In this document: positions 21,180 to 40,019 of the stretch, in pieces
Layout of the letters: every line of letters begins with the position of its first letter
Numbering within the stretch: the first letter of the stretch is position 1
Assembly (NCBI GenBank): GCA_964035015.1
Contig: OZ036013.1
Span: 4,612,501 to 4,676,500, forward strand
Length of the DNA stretch: 64,000 nucleotides
Reading direction: 5' to 3'
Source: Corallium rubrum
Taxonomy: Eukaryota; Cnidaria; Anthozoa; Scleralcyonacea; Coralliidae
Notes under the pieces: model-generated
Told to the model about the DNA's origin: nothing
Databases searched by the model: none
The model's input: the letters and a program-made list of their open reading frames with translations, nothing else
Program-made: the position numbers and the translations under genes

Positions 21180-24100
21180 CTAAATGTTTGTGAATCTAAA
21201 GCGCTGATTCCGTTACAGCCGTCGAGGTAGTCAAAATCCGACTCAAAATTCTTACTATTTTCTATACTACAATTTATAACACCATTTAGCAAGCCAAATC
21301 CTTTGTGGAGTATAAAGGAATTGAGTTCTGTAAAGCGGAACTGTTTCTCTTTGGCGTCCCTCTCTGGTTCAGTAGTCGCCTCTATATTACACAACTCTTT
21401 TCCCAGTATCGTTTATTTACAACGGCTACGAAAAGAATCGCTGACATGCTTTGTTAAATAGCTCTCAATTAAAATCCCTCTGAACAAACGAACGTATACA
21501 AACGGGACAGCTCATTAGCATGCCTTCATCATTTGGCATCGCCTCCGCACAGAACAGGCCGCCAATTAAATAGTTATCTTCAACTGACACTTCGGCGTAA
21601 TTTATGGCCATTATGCGTCGTCTAATCCCTCCTAAATCCGACTTCAGTGAAAAGATGCTTTGTCGTCTTGGTGAGCAATACAACAACAAAGAACTCGGTA
21701 TTAGTTGACCCTAAAGCCTGTATGATTTACGCAAATAGACGAACGACGAAAACCAATAGAGGTTATTACTTTCAAGGCGCATTCAATTATCCCGCACCAG
21801 CCAGGCTCCGAAATTCTGTTTGTCCAGATTAGAGGAGAGTGTGGAGGAGGAAGAAAGAGAGGAGCGCTAATGTAGCAGCGGACAATAGTCCCACGTAACC
21901 CGGTTGCGTTTAGGGACCTTTAGGTGAACTTTACAGACTTCATATTGCCATGACGTAAATCAGTGATGTAATCTTCTCGTGTAATGGCGATGAATGAAAA
22001 ATGTTGCAAATTGCTGAGACACAAATTATCATACTTAATACGATACTATATGTCAAGGGATATGATAGTAGACCACGACACCTTCTTAAAATTACGTACC
22101 TAACAGAGATTGCTATTTCTTTTGTAAAATATTTTGTCTGCGTTACGATTCACACATGAATACTTGTATACATATGTGATATTGGAACACTTTCCCATGC
22201 AAAATAATAAGCGTGAATTTTGAACGTACGTCGTCGCACGTTTTCCCGCTCTCGTTTGACCGCTACATCGCAAGTTTCGTTAAATTTTCACGTGCAACCG
22301 TTTGACTGGTGTCATCGCTAGTGAATCCGTACAATTGCAAGTTAACTTGCGATGAGTTGAGTTCTAGGATTTTCTCTTATTAATTATAGTGTATCAGGTA
22401 TTAATCACTGGACTATAGATATAATTGAACGGATTCCCTATCGATCCTGATGACAGCTGAAAGCTGGAGAGCGGACCGACCTAAGATAGCGGGAATATGA
22501 ACTGTTTTCTCTTGTAGTAGCAACTGGTGTCAACCGCTGGCCATTTTCTGAACGTTATTAAAAACATGATTGACAGGACTGCTGCATCTAGTGGAACTGC
22601 CAAGAGTACGGTCGTACTCGAATCAATGCACTGGAATTCCAGATTCAGTCGGCAATTCCGCTACCCAATCTCATTCCCAGATTCTGCGTCTCCGCCTACT
22701 GCGTAAGGAAAACACAGGCCCTGGGAAAGAGATTGCCGGTTTGACTAAGAATGAGTTCAATGGTACTTGAATGCAAGCGTGTGCATCAATTTTAAAGCGT
22801 CGGTGCGCATTTTGAGTGTGCATAAATCTGGCATGTTCTGAGTTGTGATAAAACTTATTTCATAATATAACTCTTTCTGGGCAACTGGCAGCATGTGACG
22901 ATTTCTAAGGCTCGTGTATTCTACACTGACTCCGCATAGTTAACGCCAGACTATTTCATCGTCACGATCGAAGAGAATTATTGCACAATTTCAAATATAT
23001 GTCTAATGCCTCTAAATTAGCCGATTATTAAAAAATATGTTTGTTTGTGTTTATGAACTCTAACTCTAATTCACGTCTTCCCACAATGCACAACTGATGG
23101 ATTCAGTCAAACATATATTTAATGGATTGATCCAACTCTTCGGTCCATGTGAAGTTCACAGTTTGACCCTAGACTTAATCCTAAGATACACACGTAATAC
23201 TACAGAGTCAACATACAATCGCATAACGATATCGATCTTATGAAAAGTTGTTAAATGTGTGCAAGACTTGAAATAGGGCCAAATAACTTATTACACTTAA
23301 TTTGTGTTACACGAGGATAGCTTCAAGAACGATTCGGTTGATTTTAGCCGGTGAAAAAAACTTCACCCGCTCCTGACCTGCTGGAGCGTTATAGACCGAA
23401 AGGTCCCAGCCGTACTCGAGTACAGTTTTTCTAGCTCTAGTCACATGGTATATAGTTCGTCACCCGGAGTAGCACCTAAAGTCCGATTACTAGCTTTCCA
23501 GAAAGCTAATTAATAAAAGTATAGTGTGCTGAGTAGGAAATGTTGAAATACAGATCGAAATATAGCAAGGTTTGAGTACAGCCTAAATCACTGATTTATA
23601 TTATTGTATGGTATAGCAAGGTCCCAAACAAGGGCAGGGCCAAAATCTGGTTTCATTTCTTTATCTGGGAAAAAAGTCAAAACAGAATGACTTGATTTAT
23701 GATTTATGATTTATATTAAGCTTCAGCACACTACATAAAAACAGTAAAAAAGTGCTAAGGATATCGCAACAGGTTTGACCCCAGTTACTGCGGTCCCGAT
23801 AAACTAAAAACATTAAAATTACATAATATAAATACAATAGTTAAAAACAACAATTTATACTATTAACAAGAGACCTAGCTCTTTTGCATTTAATACACAC
23901 AGACTTCCAGGTTCTCGGATCTTCTGTGTCATGCGATTTTGTTAGAGCATCGCGGTAGTATAGTACTAGTCCGTATTTAAAAGAGCTGAAAGATTTGTTC
24001 TTGTTTCTCAAGTCTGAATTAAGAATATTCCAGACTTTGGTAGTTCTATGAAATTAAAGAAATGAACGGACGAACCTTTTTACTGAATTCCACTACTAAC

Positions 24101-24830
24101 TAGTGTTACACTCCAACCTCAAATAACAGACACATATACTTCTTAAGCGGACACTTATCTGAAGTACCCAACCATTAAAAAACACTAGAGTTGTAGCTCT
24201 TTCTACTCGTATAAACGAGCGGATTCAAAAGGTATCCGCTAAATAGACGTTTGACCGCACTACAACTGGATTATAATTTGTGTCAAGAAATTTCAGTTTG
24301 AGCAGCACAACCAAAGTCTACTTGCCAGCTCATTGTTCATTCCCGTCAGAGTCGGACGAACAATCAACCGACGAGCTTGGCAGCAATTTATAGATTACTA
24401 TATAAATACGGCTGGACACTATAGAATATTGCTCTTTGATTAAACTTACAATATCAACAATCTCCTGTTTCTGTCAACATTGCTCAAGAATTATCAACCG
24501 TCCTTGTCTTTTACATTGACAATTAATTAGTCTGCATTTTGGGCTCGACTTCTGCGGGGCGAGGGCGGAGTCAATTGTCGTGATATATGAATATGGTGCA
24601 TGTGCTGCGTGCTTCATAAACTAGTCAATTAGTGCTTTTCATAAACGCTTGCTATAGATGGGTTACAGGATGCACTGTGGATTGTGGAGAACAGTCAGAC
24701 AAACAGCCGCTTTCCTAACAGACAATTGCAATTGATATTGAAGAGTGTTCGTGAAGATCAAATACTCAATTCCAGACTAGAGATCAAACCTGCAACCTTC
24801 TAATAACCGGTTACACCCAACTTTAACTGA
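21180..24830. other. RFX6 upstream region and intergenic sequence
   Basis: Probably contains the RFX6 promoter and 5' UTR; no TATA box or clear exon seen. A CTGATGA hairpin lies at 22446-22470. Repeat fragments related to family A occur near 23555-23640 (CGAAATATAGCAAGGTTTG), and TGATTTA repeats at 23692-23715. Confidence 0.4.
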
Positions 24831-24833
24831 TTA

Positions 24834-25133
24834 AACTAAACTAAACTAATCTTCTTTGTACTGGATAGCTCTATCAGTTAATAGCTCACTGTTCTCCCAA
24901 GAGGTCCAGTAAGGGCCATCCCTCATTGGTCCAGTGTTTCTACAGGAGGAAACCGGAGTACCGGGGGAAACCTGCGATGTTTGCATGGTAGAGTCAAACT
25001 GGAAGCACTTTTCTCACATGCGGCCAAGGTGAAATTTTAGTGATAATTAACTGCAGAGAGCAGGAATTGAACGCGGGTCGCAGAGGTGAAAAGCACGTGC
25101 GCTAACCACAGCTGTGCCACCAACACACGAGAT
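24834..25133 (-). mobile_element. tRNA-derived SINE
   Basis: The minus-strand head has box A TGGCACAGCTGTGGTTAGCGC-like sequence and box B GCGTTCAATTCCTG. The body contains the GGTACTCCGGTTTCCTCC segment that recurs in SINEs of many marine invertebrates (possibly a conserved SINE domain; from memory). It ends in a TTTAG repeat tail near 24834-24850. Confidence 0.7.
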
Positions 25134-25139
25134 ACTGAG

Positions 25140-26215
25140 GCTCGGGTAGAGAGCAAAGTTTTAAATCCATATAGTAAGTTATATGTGTATCGGTCGACAC
25201 CAAGTGGTATAGCGTTTCCATACCTATACTGTATGTGAAAGTAATGTGAGTTTAACGTAATACAGTTGAATACGTCCAAGTCATAATAGCATTGGAAAGC
25301 TACTGACAATTTTTACAAAACATCAGTTTAAACTATAACAGTAGTAATTTGCATGTATTTTTTTATAGACGTGTAATCCGGTTAACTTCAGCTTCTTAAA
25401 TGCGTACAGTTCATTTAAATCGCACAGAGACTTTGAAAGTTAATTAATTTGTTCCGCACAGTTTAATTAGTTCATATCTCACTCTTGACAATTTTATTCA
25501 AACTTTGAGTATTTTTTGGACGCAAGTAGTTAAGGAAGGTCTCTGCTTCTTTGTCTCTTTCCCTATCCTTGCCATGACTGAAAGCTAGCATAGAAGTGTT
25601 TTGAAAATAAATTCCCAATATTCAGTTTCGATTCTCTTCTTCACCAATTCATTTGATGTAATTCGTTTAATAACTCCATGCTTTGAATTTGATTGGCTTT
25701 CAATTCAGCTATTTACTATTATTGGTTGACCAAAAAAACAATCAAATTCAAGTTAGCTTATTGTTTATTCAAAGTACTCAGCCTGTTATCAAACGAATTG
25801 CATGGTCGAGAATTGTGATCTTATTTTGGAACTATACACTTCTTTTGCCACGCCAGTAATTAGGTATAAAGTTTTCTGGCGTCGTGATAGTTTACTCGCT
25901 ATTAAGTAATTGTTACCACGGACTGAATTAAAGAAATCTCATAGAACGATATAGAAGCTAGCTAGTCTTTAAGTAACCTTCTCAAGCAGCATTGTATGCA
26001 GATTTTGAATCATATACTAGCTTCTACATGAACCGTAATGTTAATATAATAAATAATAAATATTTACTAACTTTTTTACTGAGCTATTTTTATGAAGGTA
26101 TTTTTGGAATGTGAAAAAATGTAAGCCAGTTTAAAAAAAACTATTATTTAAACCTGGCTAAACATTGTATTCTGCAGATGTAACCAAACTTAAATGGTCG
26201 TCCTTTAAATTCAAC
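25140..26215. other. Intergenic, nothing recognised
   Basis: AT-rich, with a weak inverted pair CAATTCATTTGAT / ATCAAACGAATTGC (25640-25802). No frame or RNA gene seen. Confidence 0.4.
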
Positions 26216-26221
26216 TATTCA

Positions 26222-26370
26222 CAGGGGCGTAGGAACCGAGGGGGCAGAAAACGCACGTGCCTTGTAGTCGTGCACGAAATCGTTGCTTTTTATGATAATT
26301 AAAACACTTTCCTCAAGTGTCCTTTTGAAGTTCTAGTACCCTCCGAACGAAGCACCATTTTAAAGCTGCG
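26222..26370. mobile_element. hAT-type MITE fragment
   Basis: Starts CAGGGGCGTAGGAACC, the inverse of the end of the neighbouring element, and shares a CTCAAGTGTCCTTTTGAAG segment with it. No matching right end seen before 26708. Confidence 0.45.
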
Positions 26371-26715
26371 CTTCTCAACATAAACTTGTCTTCTATGCCC
26401 ATGCATTCTGTATTTACATTTTGACTCTATAATCTTCGTTCCTTTTTAGTCGATGTGATTTTGTTTCCATGGTTTCGATTAAGCGTGTTTACTAAACATG
26501 TTTACTCTTCATAATCTGCCGGACGGACACAAAATTAAAATACGTTATTAAGCCTTGGTCTAACAAACGATTGACGTGAACCGACCATTATTTCATTAAC
26601 GAAAGAACTAGGTAATTGCGCAGACGCGTAGGAGTATATTTCCTCAGTCTTGCAAGTTTTGTCACTAGTTGTTCAGTCGACATGCAATAACACTATATTC
26701 TATTTTAACAGGGAC

Positions 26716-26923
26716 CAGTGGCGTAGGAAGCAAGTTGACCTTGGAAGGGCGCACAGCTTCAAAAGGGCACTTTGTTCAGGGCGACTTCAAAAGGACACTT
26801 GAAAGTTGAAACACATGTTTTATCATAAAAATGGCACTTTTCTGTTGCGAAAAGGGAACTTCATGACAAAGTTGAGGGGTGGGTGGCACATGCCCCATTT
26901 CCCTCCAGGTTCCTACGCCCCTG
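26716..26923. mobile_element. hAT-type MITE, 208 bp
   Basis: Ends CAGTGGCGTAGGAAGC and GGTTCCTACGCCCCTG are imperfect TIRs. Flanked by ACAGGGAC (26708-26715) and ACAGGAAC (26924-26931), an 8-bp target duplication with one change, as expected for hAT elements. No transposase. Confidence 0.75.
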
Positions 26924-27379
26924 ACAGGAACAGTTTACGAAACTGTAATGACGAAAGCAAACCACAAAGCAACTTAATTAACGAGATGAGAGTACCAGAG
27001 GCTCAGCAGTGAGCTGTTCAGTACAAGTATACAATTCTTTCCTAACAGTTTTTTAAAAGAAATATTATTCGTGCAGTATGTTTCCGAGTTGACATGTTTT
27101 TTTGCAACTTCTTGCAAAGCGAACGGTTGACAAAGGCCTAACAATTACTACTACCACCACTTGCACCGCAACGTACGATCGGACAAAGTTGTTACAAGAC
27201 TTGTTGAAGGATGATTTTAAACTGAGAGTGTCAAAAACTAGACTGCTACGTAGGCAGTGTTTTAGATAGGGAAAAATCAGCCTGGATTTCTAGCAACGGA
27301 ATCACTCCTTATAAGAGTAAAATGTCAAAAGATATGCAATGAATTTAAATCCGATTCCACTTAGAACGACAAACGAAAA

Positions 27380-27686
27380 ATCAGAACTACAGTAGTTCTA
27401 AAAGCTTTTGAAATCGGCAAAGCGCATGACAGCCTTTCAATCTTTCCTCGCGGCGCACTCGTCTGTCAATCAAGCCAGCGGTATGTATTTAGGTAAGGTA
27501 GTACTTCAAGCACCTCAAACATCGTGTCTCCTTGTATCAAATTCCCCGGATGTAACTTGCTTCGTTCTTTTCGAAATTTTTGTTGGCAATTCTGCTTCGG
27601 TAGTGGAATTTGCCTGGAAATTTGCGCCTGGTTTTTGGTGTTTTTGCATACATCAGCTCCGAATCCCCAAGAATCCTAGTATAACA
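27380..27686 (+). promoter_or_regulatory. RPL12 promoter and 5' UTR region
   Basis: Sequence directly upstream of RPL12 with raised GC and pyrimidine runs (CTTTCAATCTTTCCTC, CGTTCTTTTCG). One of these could be the 5' TOP start expected of ribosomal protein genes, but none can be chosen from sequence alone. Confidence 0.4.
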
Positions 27687-33688
<6,002 letters not shown>

Positions 33689-33708
33689 GCACACGACTTT
33701 GGGTTGTA

Positions 33709-33714
33709 AATAAA
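33709..33714 (+). terminator. RPL12 polyadenylation signal
   Basis: AATAAA lies 20 bases after the RPL12 stop codon. Such a short 3' UTR is typical of ribosomal protein genes. Confidence 0.8.
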
Positions 33715-33719
33715 TATTG

Positions 33720-35130
33720 AAAGTTTACTCCATGTCTGCCTCTTTAATATGTTTAATAACGTAATGTTCCCACTCATAGCTGCATGTTTTCACTCAGGAA
33801 AATCTTCTTCAGAGCACGAAGAGACAGGACACCCTTTGTTGATCTTGCGAGCTCTCGGTCGGAACTAATACCCTTTAAAGTGCTTATAAACCAAAATATG
33901 ATATTACTGAGTATGGATTCTATTTAAGGTGGCTCCACACAGTATCTTGAAAAATGGAAAATACAAGTTTGAGAGTCCAAAACACGTGCATAAACATTTC
34001 GGAAAAAGAATAAAACTAAATGTTATGCATAGTTAAACACTCTGACAATCAAAAACTGTTACCAAATAAATAGCAACAGTTGTTGCTATGGCGACAGTGA
34101 CGTTTCAAAATGGCTGCCAATTACCCTTCAAACTAATTTAATTCGAAAAAAACTTTGGTGACCCCCAATTTTTTTTTTCATTAAAACTTTTCTTGAAGTA
34201 TGAGTAATCAATAGGCCGATTTAAAAAAAAAATGTTGTTCCCCGCGTCGCCCCCCGCCCCCAGTTCTCTTCAAGACCAATTCGAGATTCTTCCAAATCCG
34301 GCGAGAAACGGGAGAGGGGGTATGAAATGGTCAAATAGTTTACGAGTGTGAATGTGTTTTTGCTGCCGAGCGTGGCGAGGCAGTACACTAATCTTGGCTT
34401 GGGTACTTGGGTGGCCTGTTACTCGTGCCCAGACCTTTTGCCGACGTATATATAGTCGACACAGAAACTCGATCAGATCGAATTCAAGGATATCTGTCGG
34501 ATGACGTAGACATTTTTATGACGTTTTGTGACGTAGAATTTGGAGCGCGAAACAATAGATGCTCTGCTCTCCAGTATATTAAAGGAGTCTATTACTGCTT
34601 GAGATCAGTGGGACAAACGAGATCGAAGTTTTTTAGCACGGAGTTTAGACGGTGAGTATTACAAATTCTTACAAATAGACAGTGGCATGGTGGCATGCGA
34701 TTTTTGTAAATGCTTTCAAAGCCTGAAACCTTCGCTCTGTTTAACCATCTCTTCGTGCACCTTTGGAACTGCTCTATGTCTACATGATGCTATTCCATAC
34801 TGATACAGCACATCTGATTTCAGAATATAACATTTGCTTTCAATGATGAGTTTCCACACAAAAACTTAGCAGTATCTGGAAGTAAACTACATGTGATGCA
34901 GTGACTGTACATTGAAGTACTGAGAAGAAATGGATTATCATTTCACTCAAAAAAAGAAAAGTATGGTTCACTTACAACAGAAGTATTAGTCAGTCACACT
35001 CCTGGATACTCGTGTTTTCTGTAAAGTAAATACAATATTACATGTTTTCTTAGAAAATAAACTATGTTTCAATGATGGATTGCAACACAATAATTATGCA
35101 GAGTGAGACATCTTGAAAGTAATGGATTAT
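33720..35130. other. Intergenic, possible unassigned transcript start
   Basis: At 34573-34652 AGTATATTAAAGG is followed about 70 bases later by a good donor (GACG|gtgagt). No downstream exon could be assigned. Otherwise nothing recognised. Confidence 0.3.
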
Positions 35131-35140
35131 CATCAATGAG

Positions 35141-35335
35141 CAGGCCTGCACTGCAGATACTAAAGTGGACCCGGGACAAAATAAAGAATTGGGGCCCCCC
35201 TTGCAAAAATTTTGCATGCCATATTACGGATAAATCTCTCTATATAATATATAATATAATTAGGGGGCCCCTCTCGAGCTGGGGGCCTGGGGCAAATTGC
35301 CCCAATTGACCCCCCCCCCCCTCTGGGTGGGCCTG
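35141..35335. mobile_element. hAT-type MITE, 195 bp
   Basis: Begins CAGGCCTGCAC and ends GGTGGGCCTG. TCAATGAG is present on both sides (35133-35140 and 35336-35343), a perfect 8-bp target duplication. G/C-rich with internal GGGGCC runs. Confidence 0.85.
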
Positions 35336-35344
35336 TCAATGAGA

Positions 35345-37465
35345 CAATGACTATAATAGTAAATTGCCTTGAAAGTGGTGTATTTGTATCAAGAACTTAT
35401 AAGAATCAGAGATTATAAACAATGCGCAACTCTAAAATGCTAGCATGCACAGCCTGGAATATAATTATTTTAGTTATATATACAAATTCTCCAAAATAAT
35501 CTGAAGTAGGTATATTGCTGTATAATTTTTCAGCTATACATTTGTCATAACATGAAACACTTGGAATTTCGTTGACTGTTTTGCCACAGCAAGATGCATA
35601 GTGATCTATTATTTGTATACCATGTAATACATGTATTGTTTATCCTGTCAAAACCCTTGCCAATTATGATATAAAGAGATAGGTTTTATAGTAATGTATA
35701 ATTTTAAATCTTATAATTAAAAATAAACGTGTATTAGATATTCTGTCTGTAATTAAAGGGCTTATTTTGGGAATTTTGTAAAACATCAGGAAACTAATCA
35801 GGCTTTTTGTCACATTCGAGGCAGCATTTCACTTGCGGTAGTAATTTCTAGTTTATCTTTTCTTGCGTTAGTTCGCTCTGGAGACTGCTATGTGTTCGGT
35901 CCACAATAATTTGGGTTAGGTTTAGGAATGTTTGCGGGTTAAGGTTAATGTGGAGGTTATAGGTAGTGTTGGGTTGGCACTACCGGAAACAACCAGAAAC
36001 CGTCATATATATATATATATTTTAAAATCACAATTGTCTATATAAAAACTATTATGTAGAATTAACATGAGGTACCAACAGTTATGACGTCATGTACCGA
36101 TGACGTCATTTACCGATGACGTCATTACGATTATTTTTTCATTACGTTTATCGCTTATTTTCAGGATTACAAACTGTTTCAGCTGAGAAAATCAAACGAA
36201 AAGTTTATGTAAATCAGGTCGATTTTTTTACCGATTTACAAAATTACAAATTCTTCGAATTTTTCTCATGAATTATTATTGTTGTTTTCACGTGTTTCCA
36301 GATAAATTTGCTTCGTCCGTTTGTTTCCCAAAGAAATAATTAAATTTATTGCTGACCAGACTGTTTCACGTGGACACGAGGAAACTAGAATCAGTGATTA
36401 AGCAAAAAGGTTTCTTTTTCTTATAAAATACAGCTGAGACAATTGCAACACGTAACTTACAAATAAAATGAATTACAGTCGCCGCCGCTTATATGCAAAT
36501 TGTTTTTGCCAGTCGTATTTTTGCATATATAAAGCGAATTTTCATATTAGCGGATTCAAAAAAACAGATTTTCAAATCTTTGCATATGTTTAAATCGTTG
36601 TCATCTGACGTCACGGTGTACCGAAACAATTAAATGGCGGCATATTTAGTTGCAGTGTGTGACAGCTAGTACGTACGTGTGCCTAGCTTTATCCTATGGG
36701 AATTTAGCTCTATTCAATGCTTTGTCAGTGTGACCAGGTTTTTACAGAGGAAATTACTACATCACGTGACAAGAATTACCAAATTTGAAAAAAAATTACT
36801 ACATCATACCCTCCACCCCCCCACACCCCCACCCCCCTTCCTAAATGGCGAAAATAACGTCATTGCAAATTTCATGACATGAACATTTTTTACAAAATTA
36901 AAAATGCCAAAATTTACAGCATAAATGATTAACATTAACAGAAATAGGAAATTAAACATCGTATAGAAATGGATAAAAGAAAATATTTCAAAAGAAATTA
37001 ATAATCATACGAAAATTTAAAAAAATTACCAATATTTTACCAAAATTACCAAAGTCTATTACCACAAATTTCTAATTACCAAAATTTTCCCAAAACGTAA
37101 CGTTGAAAAATTACCAAAAATAATTTAAATTACTACGTGTTTCACACTGCAGTCTGGTGGGTTCCCTGCCCAGTTGACGGGCCGGCGAATCCTCGTTTCC
37201 AAAGTAAACCCCAAAAGTTCTAGGCCATACTCCAAATGCCTTTTCATTTAGAAAAAAACAAGCTTGTATTAATGTGCCAAGGACATTTTTTTATATTTTA
37301 ATTGGATAGAAACCGTTGGATAATACAATTTTATGTTGGAAAATAACGCGTATAAATTTCAAGTTTGATAAAGTATGATCGGCTCTGTTTCGGAAATTCT
37401 CGGAGTTCAACGATTTCCTTTCGTTACATGTCGTAAACTGTCACGTGATTCTAAGCTCGTGGGAA
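35345..37465. other. Intergenic, nothing firm
   Basis: GATGACGTCAT-type repeats at 36085-36125, a short (TA)n at 36006, and an ATTACCAAAATTT-rich stretch at 36770-37120. No gene seen. Confidence 0.4.
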
Positions 37466-37471
37466 GACAAG

Positions 37472-38202
37472 ATGGAGGGACATTTAAACTTCTTCAGTTC
37501 TGTGACGCGTTTTAAACCGCCGTTTTCAGAAATTTTAAAGGTAATATGGCCTAATATGTTATTAGTAACTGCTTTCAAGTACAGATAATATTATTGTTAT
37601 AGTTATTTGAGTCTTGGTTGGTCTTTTGCGAATTAAATGGCGATTTATTAAAGGAGCCTTGGCCATGTGACAAATTCGCCCTTTAAACTGAAACCGTTCT
37701 TTAAATTTTAATAGTACGTCGTTTTAAAACTTCTGTGGACTAGAAAACGTACGAGTTATCGAATATAGAGTTGTAAAAAACGCCGTACAGTATTTATTTA
37801 ATAAAAGCTAGTCATTTAACATTTTAAATTGACGTACAATTTACACAGAAGGGGTCGGACAAGAAGGCAAAAGGAATCCAAAATGGCCGCCATGAATAAG
37901 TGATGAATTGTTCATTTTTTATTACCAATCATATTTTACATTGATAATTGTTTGAAAGTTTATTTTGATAAATATTTTTAACAATTGATTATACATGTTT
38001 GATATTGGACAGTTTGTACTCAAACTAAATAAAAAATTTATTTTGTATTAATTTTTTTAATTTCTTTATACAGTTGACACAGATGAAAAACCATCACCAC
38101 ATGATGCTAGAAGATGCCCTAAAAAGATACCAAAATACCACAAAAGATGGAAATGTGAAAAGAGCAGTATTTAAAGGCATAGTTACACTCCAAAATGTAT
38201 AA
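37472..38202 (+). CDS. Hypothetical two-exon small protein (65 aa)
   Basis: Not recognised. Exon 37472-37540 (MEGHLNFFSSVTRFKPPFS...) ends at AAG|gtaata. Exon 38074-38202, after a pyrimidine-rich acceptor ending tttatacag, continues in phase (LTQMKNHHHMMLEDALKRYQ...) to TAA. The start context CAAGATGGAGGG resembles the TISU translation initiator (SAASATGGCGGC) used by short-leader genes. A strong donor gtaagt at 38232, after the stop, suggests a further untranslated exon. The product is basic and has no signal peptide or membrane segment. It could also be the first exons of a longer alternatively spliced gene or a noncoding RNA. Confidence 0.4.
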
Positions 38203-38304
38203 AGATTGAGAATACTTCTGCATTATTTTTGGTAAGTTACTCTTTAAACAACATCTGGCATTAGGCCACAAAAAATTCTTAAATTCTTATCACTGCCCAA
38301 TTGG

Positions 38305-38310
38305 CCTGAA

Positions 38311-38366
<56 letters not shown>
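38305..38366. repeat. (TA)n microsatellite
   Basis: TA tract just downstream of the possible two-exon gene. Confidence 0.9.
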
Positions 38367-38370
<4 letters not shown>

Positions 38371-38772
38371 TAATATGTCAAAATTTCTATAGTTATAACA
38401 AAGAATCTGAAAAAAGTTAATTTTTTATATTTCATATTTGATTTTTATCCAAAAAAAATATCTGGTATTTCTGCTAAAAACGTTCTAGTTCAATAATTGA
38501 CAAACTAGAACATGGTATTCTGTATAAACTGTGCTTTCATGATTATTTGTTTGTGGTAACAAAAATAGGAAATTAATTTTGAATTGTGAATATTTCTATA
38601 TTTTGATATACATTTTCAAAATGTACAGTCAGTAGTGATAAGAATTAAGGATTTTTTCAAAGGGCTCTGTTCAAACAGGAATATTTTATTCTTAATAATA
38701 ATCTTGGTAGTTTATCTGTTTAAGTGACATTTTAAGTGGCTTTCAGGGTGCACTGTGACTTGGTTCCAACTA

Positions 38773-39198
38773 CAGTGAAACCTGAGTTTTGCAACCTCCA
38801 TGTTTTATGACCACCTGTCATATACAACCACTTTTTCTTGCACGGACCATTTGTAGTTGAAATATACCTGCAATGGAGAGCATCGCTATAAGGCCATGGT
38901 ATTAAACACAAATTTCTTTTATTTTAATAACCAAATAACGTATTAATTAGCATTAATAAATCAAGACTACTGCACTTCTTTGAAGTGTTCTTGCTTTTCC
39001 CATTTCCCTTGTAAATCTTTATAAATCACCATTTTCCTAACCTTGAAACAATGGTTTATATAAAGAACCACTGCAGGTCGCGGCACTGCCGAAATGGCTG
39101 CTATGACATCACATCACTACCTGTCATGTATCACCACCTGTCATTTACGACCACTTTTACCTGGCAACAGGGGTGGTTGCAAAACTCAGGTTTCACTG
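38773..39198. mobile_element. Tc1/mariner-type MITE, 426 bp
   Basis: TIRs CAGTGAAACCTGAGTTTTGC and its inverse, flanked by TA on both sides. The centre repeats GACCACCTGTCAT. CAGTGAAACC-type ends are seen in pogo/mariner relatives. No transposase. Confidence 0.75.
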
Positions 39199-39436
39199 TA
39201 TTTACTTAAGTTTCAGTTCTGGCTAGAATTTGGGGGAAAATGTTTGGCTAGGACTGGAAGTTTGTCTAGTCTTATGAAAGAATTTTAAAATATGTCATGC
39301 ATTTACAATTTTTTGTAAATTAAATCTTTTTTGTCAATGATCAAAACAGCTCTGAATGCCAAAATTTAAACACGCAATGATAAAGTTACTAGATAAAATT
39401 ATATGTTTATAAATATACAAGAAAAAAGTGTTCTCT

Positions 39437-40002
39437 TTATTCCAGCCAAATTTTATTGTATCGGTATTGGTGCATCCCTACTTTTTTTGAGGCTTTAGTA
39501 TTTTCTGGTGGGTTGGGTTTCATTTTTGATTGTTTGGTAGTATAAATAGTTTTGCTAGTTTTGTTTAAATCCAATATCTTGTCGACGACTCTTGTTGTAC
39601 CTAATTTTGTGGGCACCATTCTTTCTATGGTTAACTGATGGAGTTTGAGATCAGTCTGTTTAAGCTTTTCGTTGATTAACTGTGTAAACGTAGACATACA
39701 ACAAACCTGTTTTCTGTTCTCAATGCCCACATACCCCTGTATTCCAAAGGAGAAAAGCCAGCAGCCTGCAGAAAAGGTTTGATCTTGATCTGTATCATCA
39801 TCTTCATGCTTTTTCAAATTGGTAACAGAAGAATGAAACCACAGAATAACAGAAATCTGGAAATTTTTGAACTGTTATCTGCAGCTAAAAAGTGTTTAAT
39901 ATTTCCATGACCATGGAAAACTGAAGATGCTGTGGTGGAGTCTTTAATCCTTACAATGAGATTTGGTACAAGTGTAATGTTGACTGACAATGTTGAATAC
40001 AA
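39437..40002 (-). pseudogene. Frameshifted coding relic, about 190 residues
   Basis: Two minus-strand reading frames overlap and read as one protein broken by a -1 frameshift near 39865. The upstream part (40002 down) includes VNITLVPNLIVRIKDSTTAS and HGHGNIKHFL. The downstream part, entered through SVILWFHSSVTNLKKHEDDD, continues as WLFSFGIQGYVGIENRKQ and ends at TAA at 39437. No convincing start codon or splice sites were seen. The family is not recognised. It may be a decayed retrocopy or transposon-derived gene; a real intron hiding the shift is possible but no GT-AG pair was evident. Confidence 0.4.
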
Positions 40003-40019
40003 AAATGTCGCACTCTAGA

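Noticed and set aside
34407..34655. 82-residue frame
   Set aside because: No start context or downstream exon could be tied to it; kept only as a possible transcript start.
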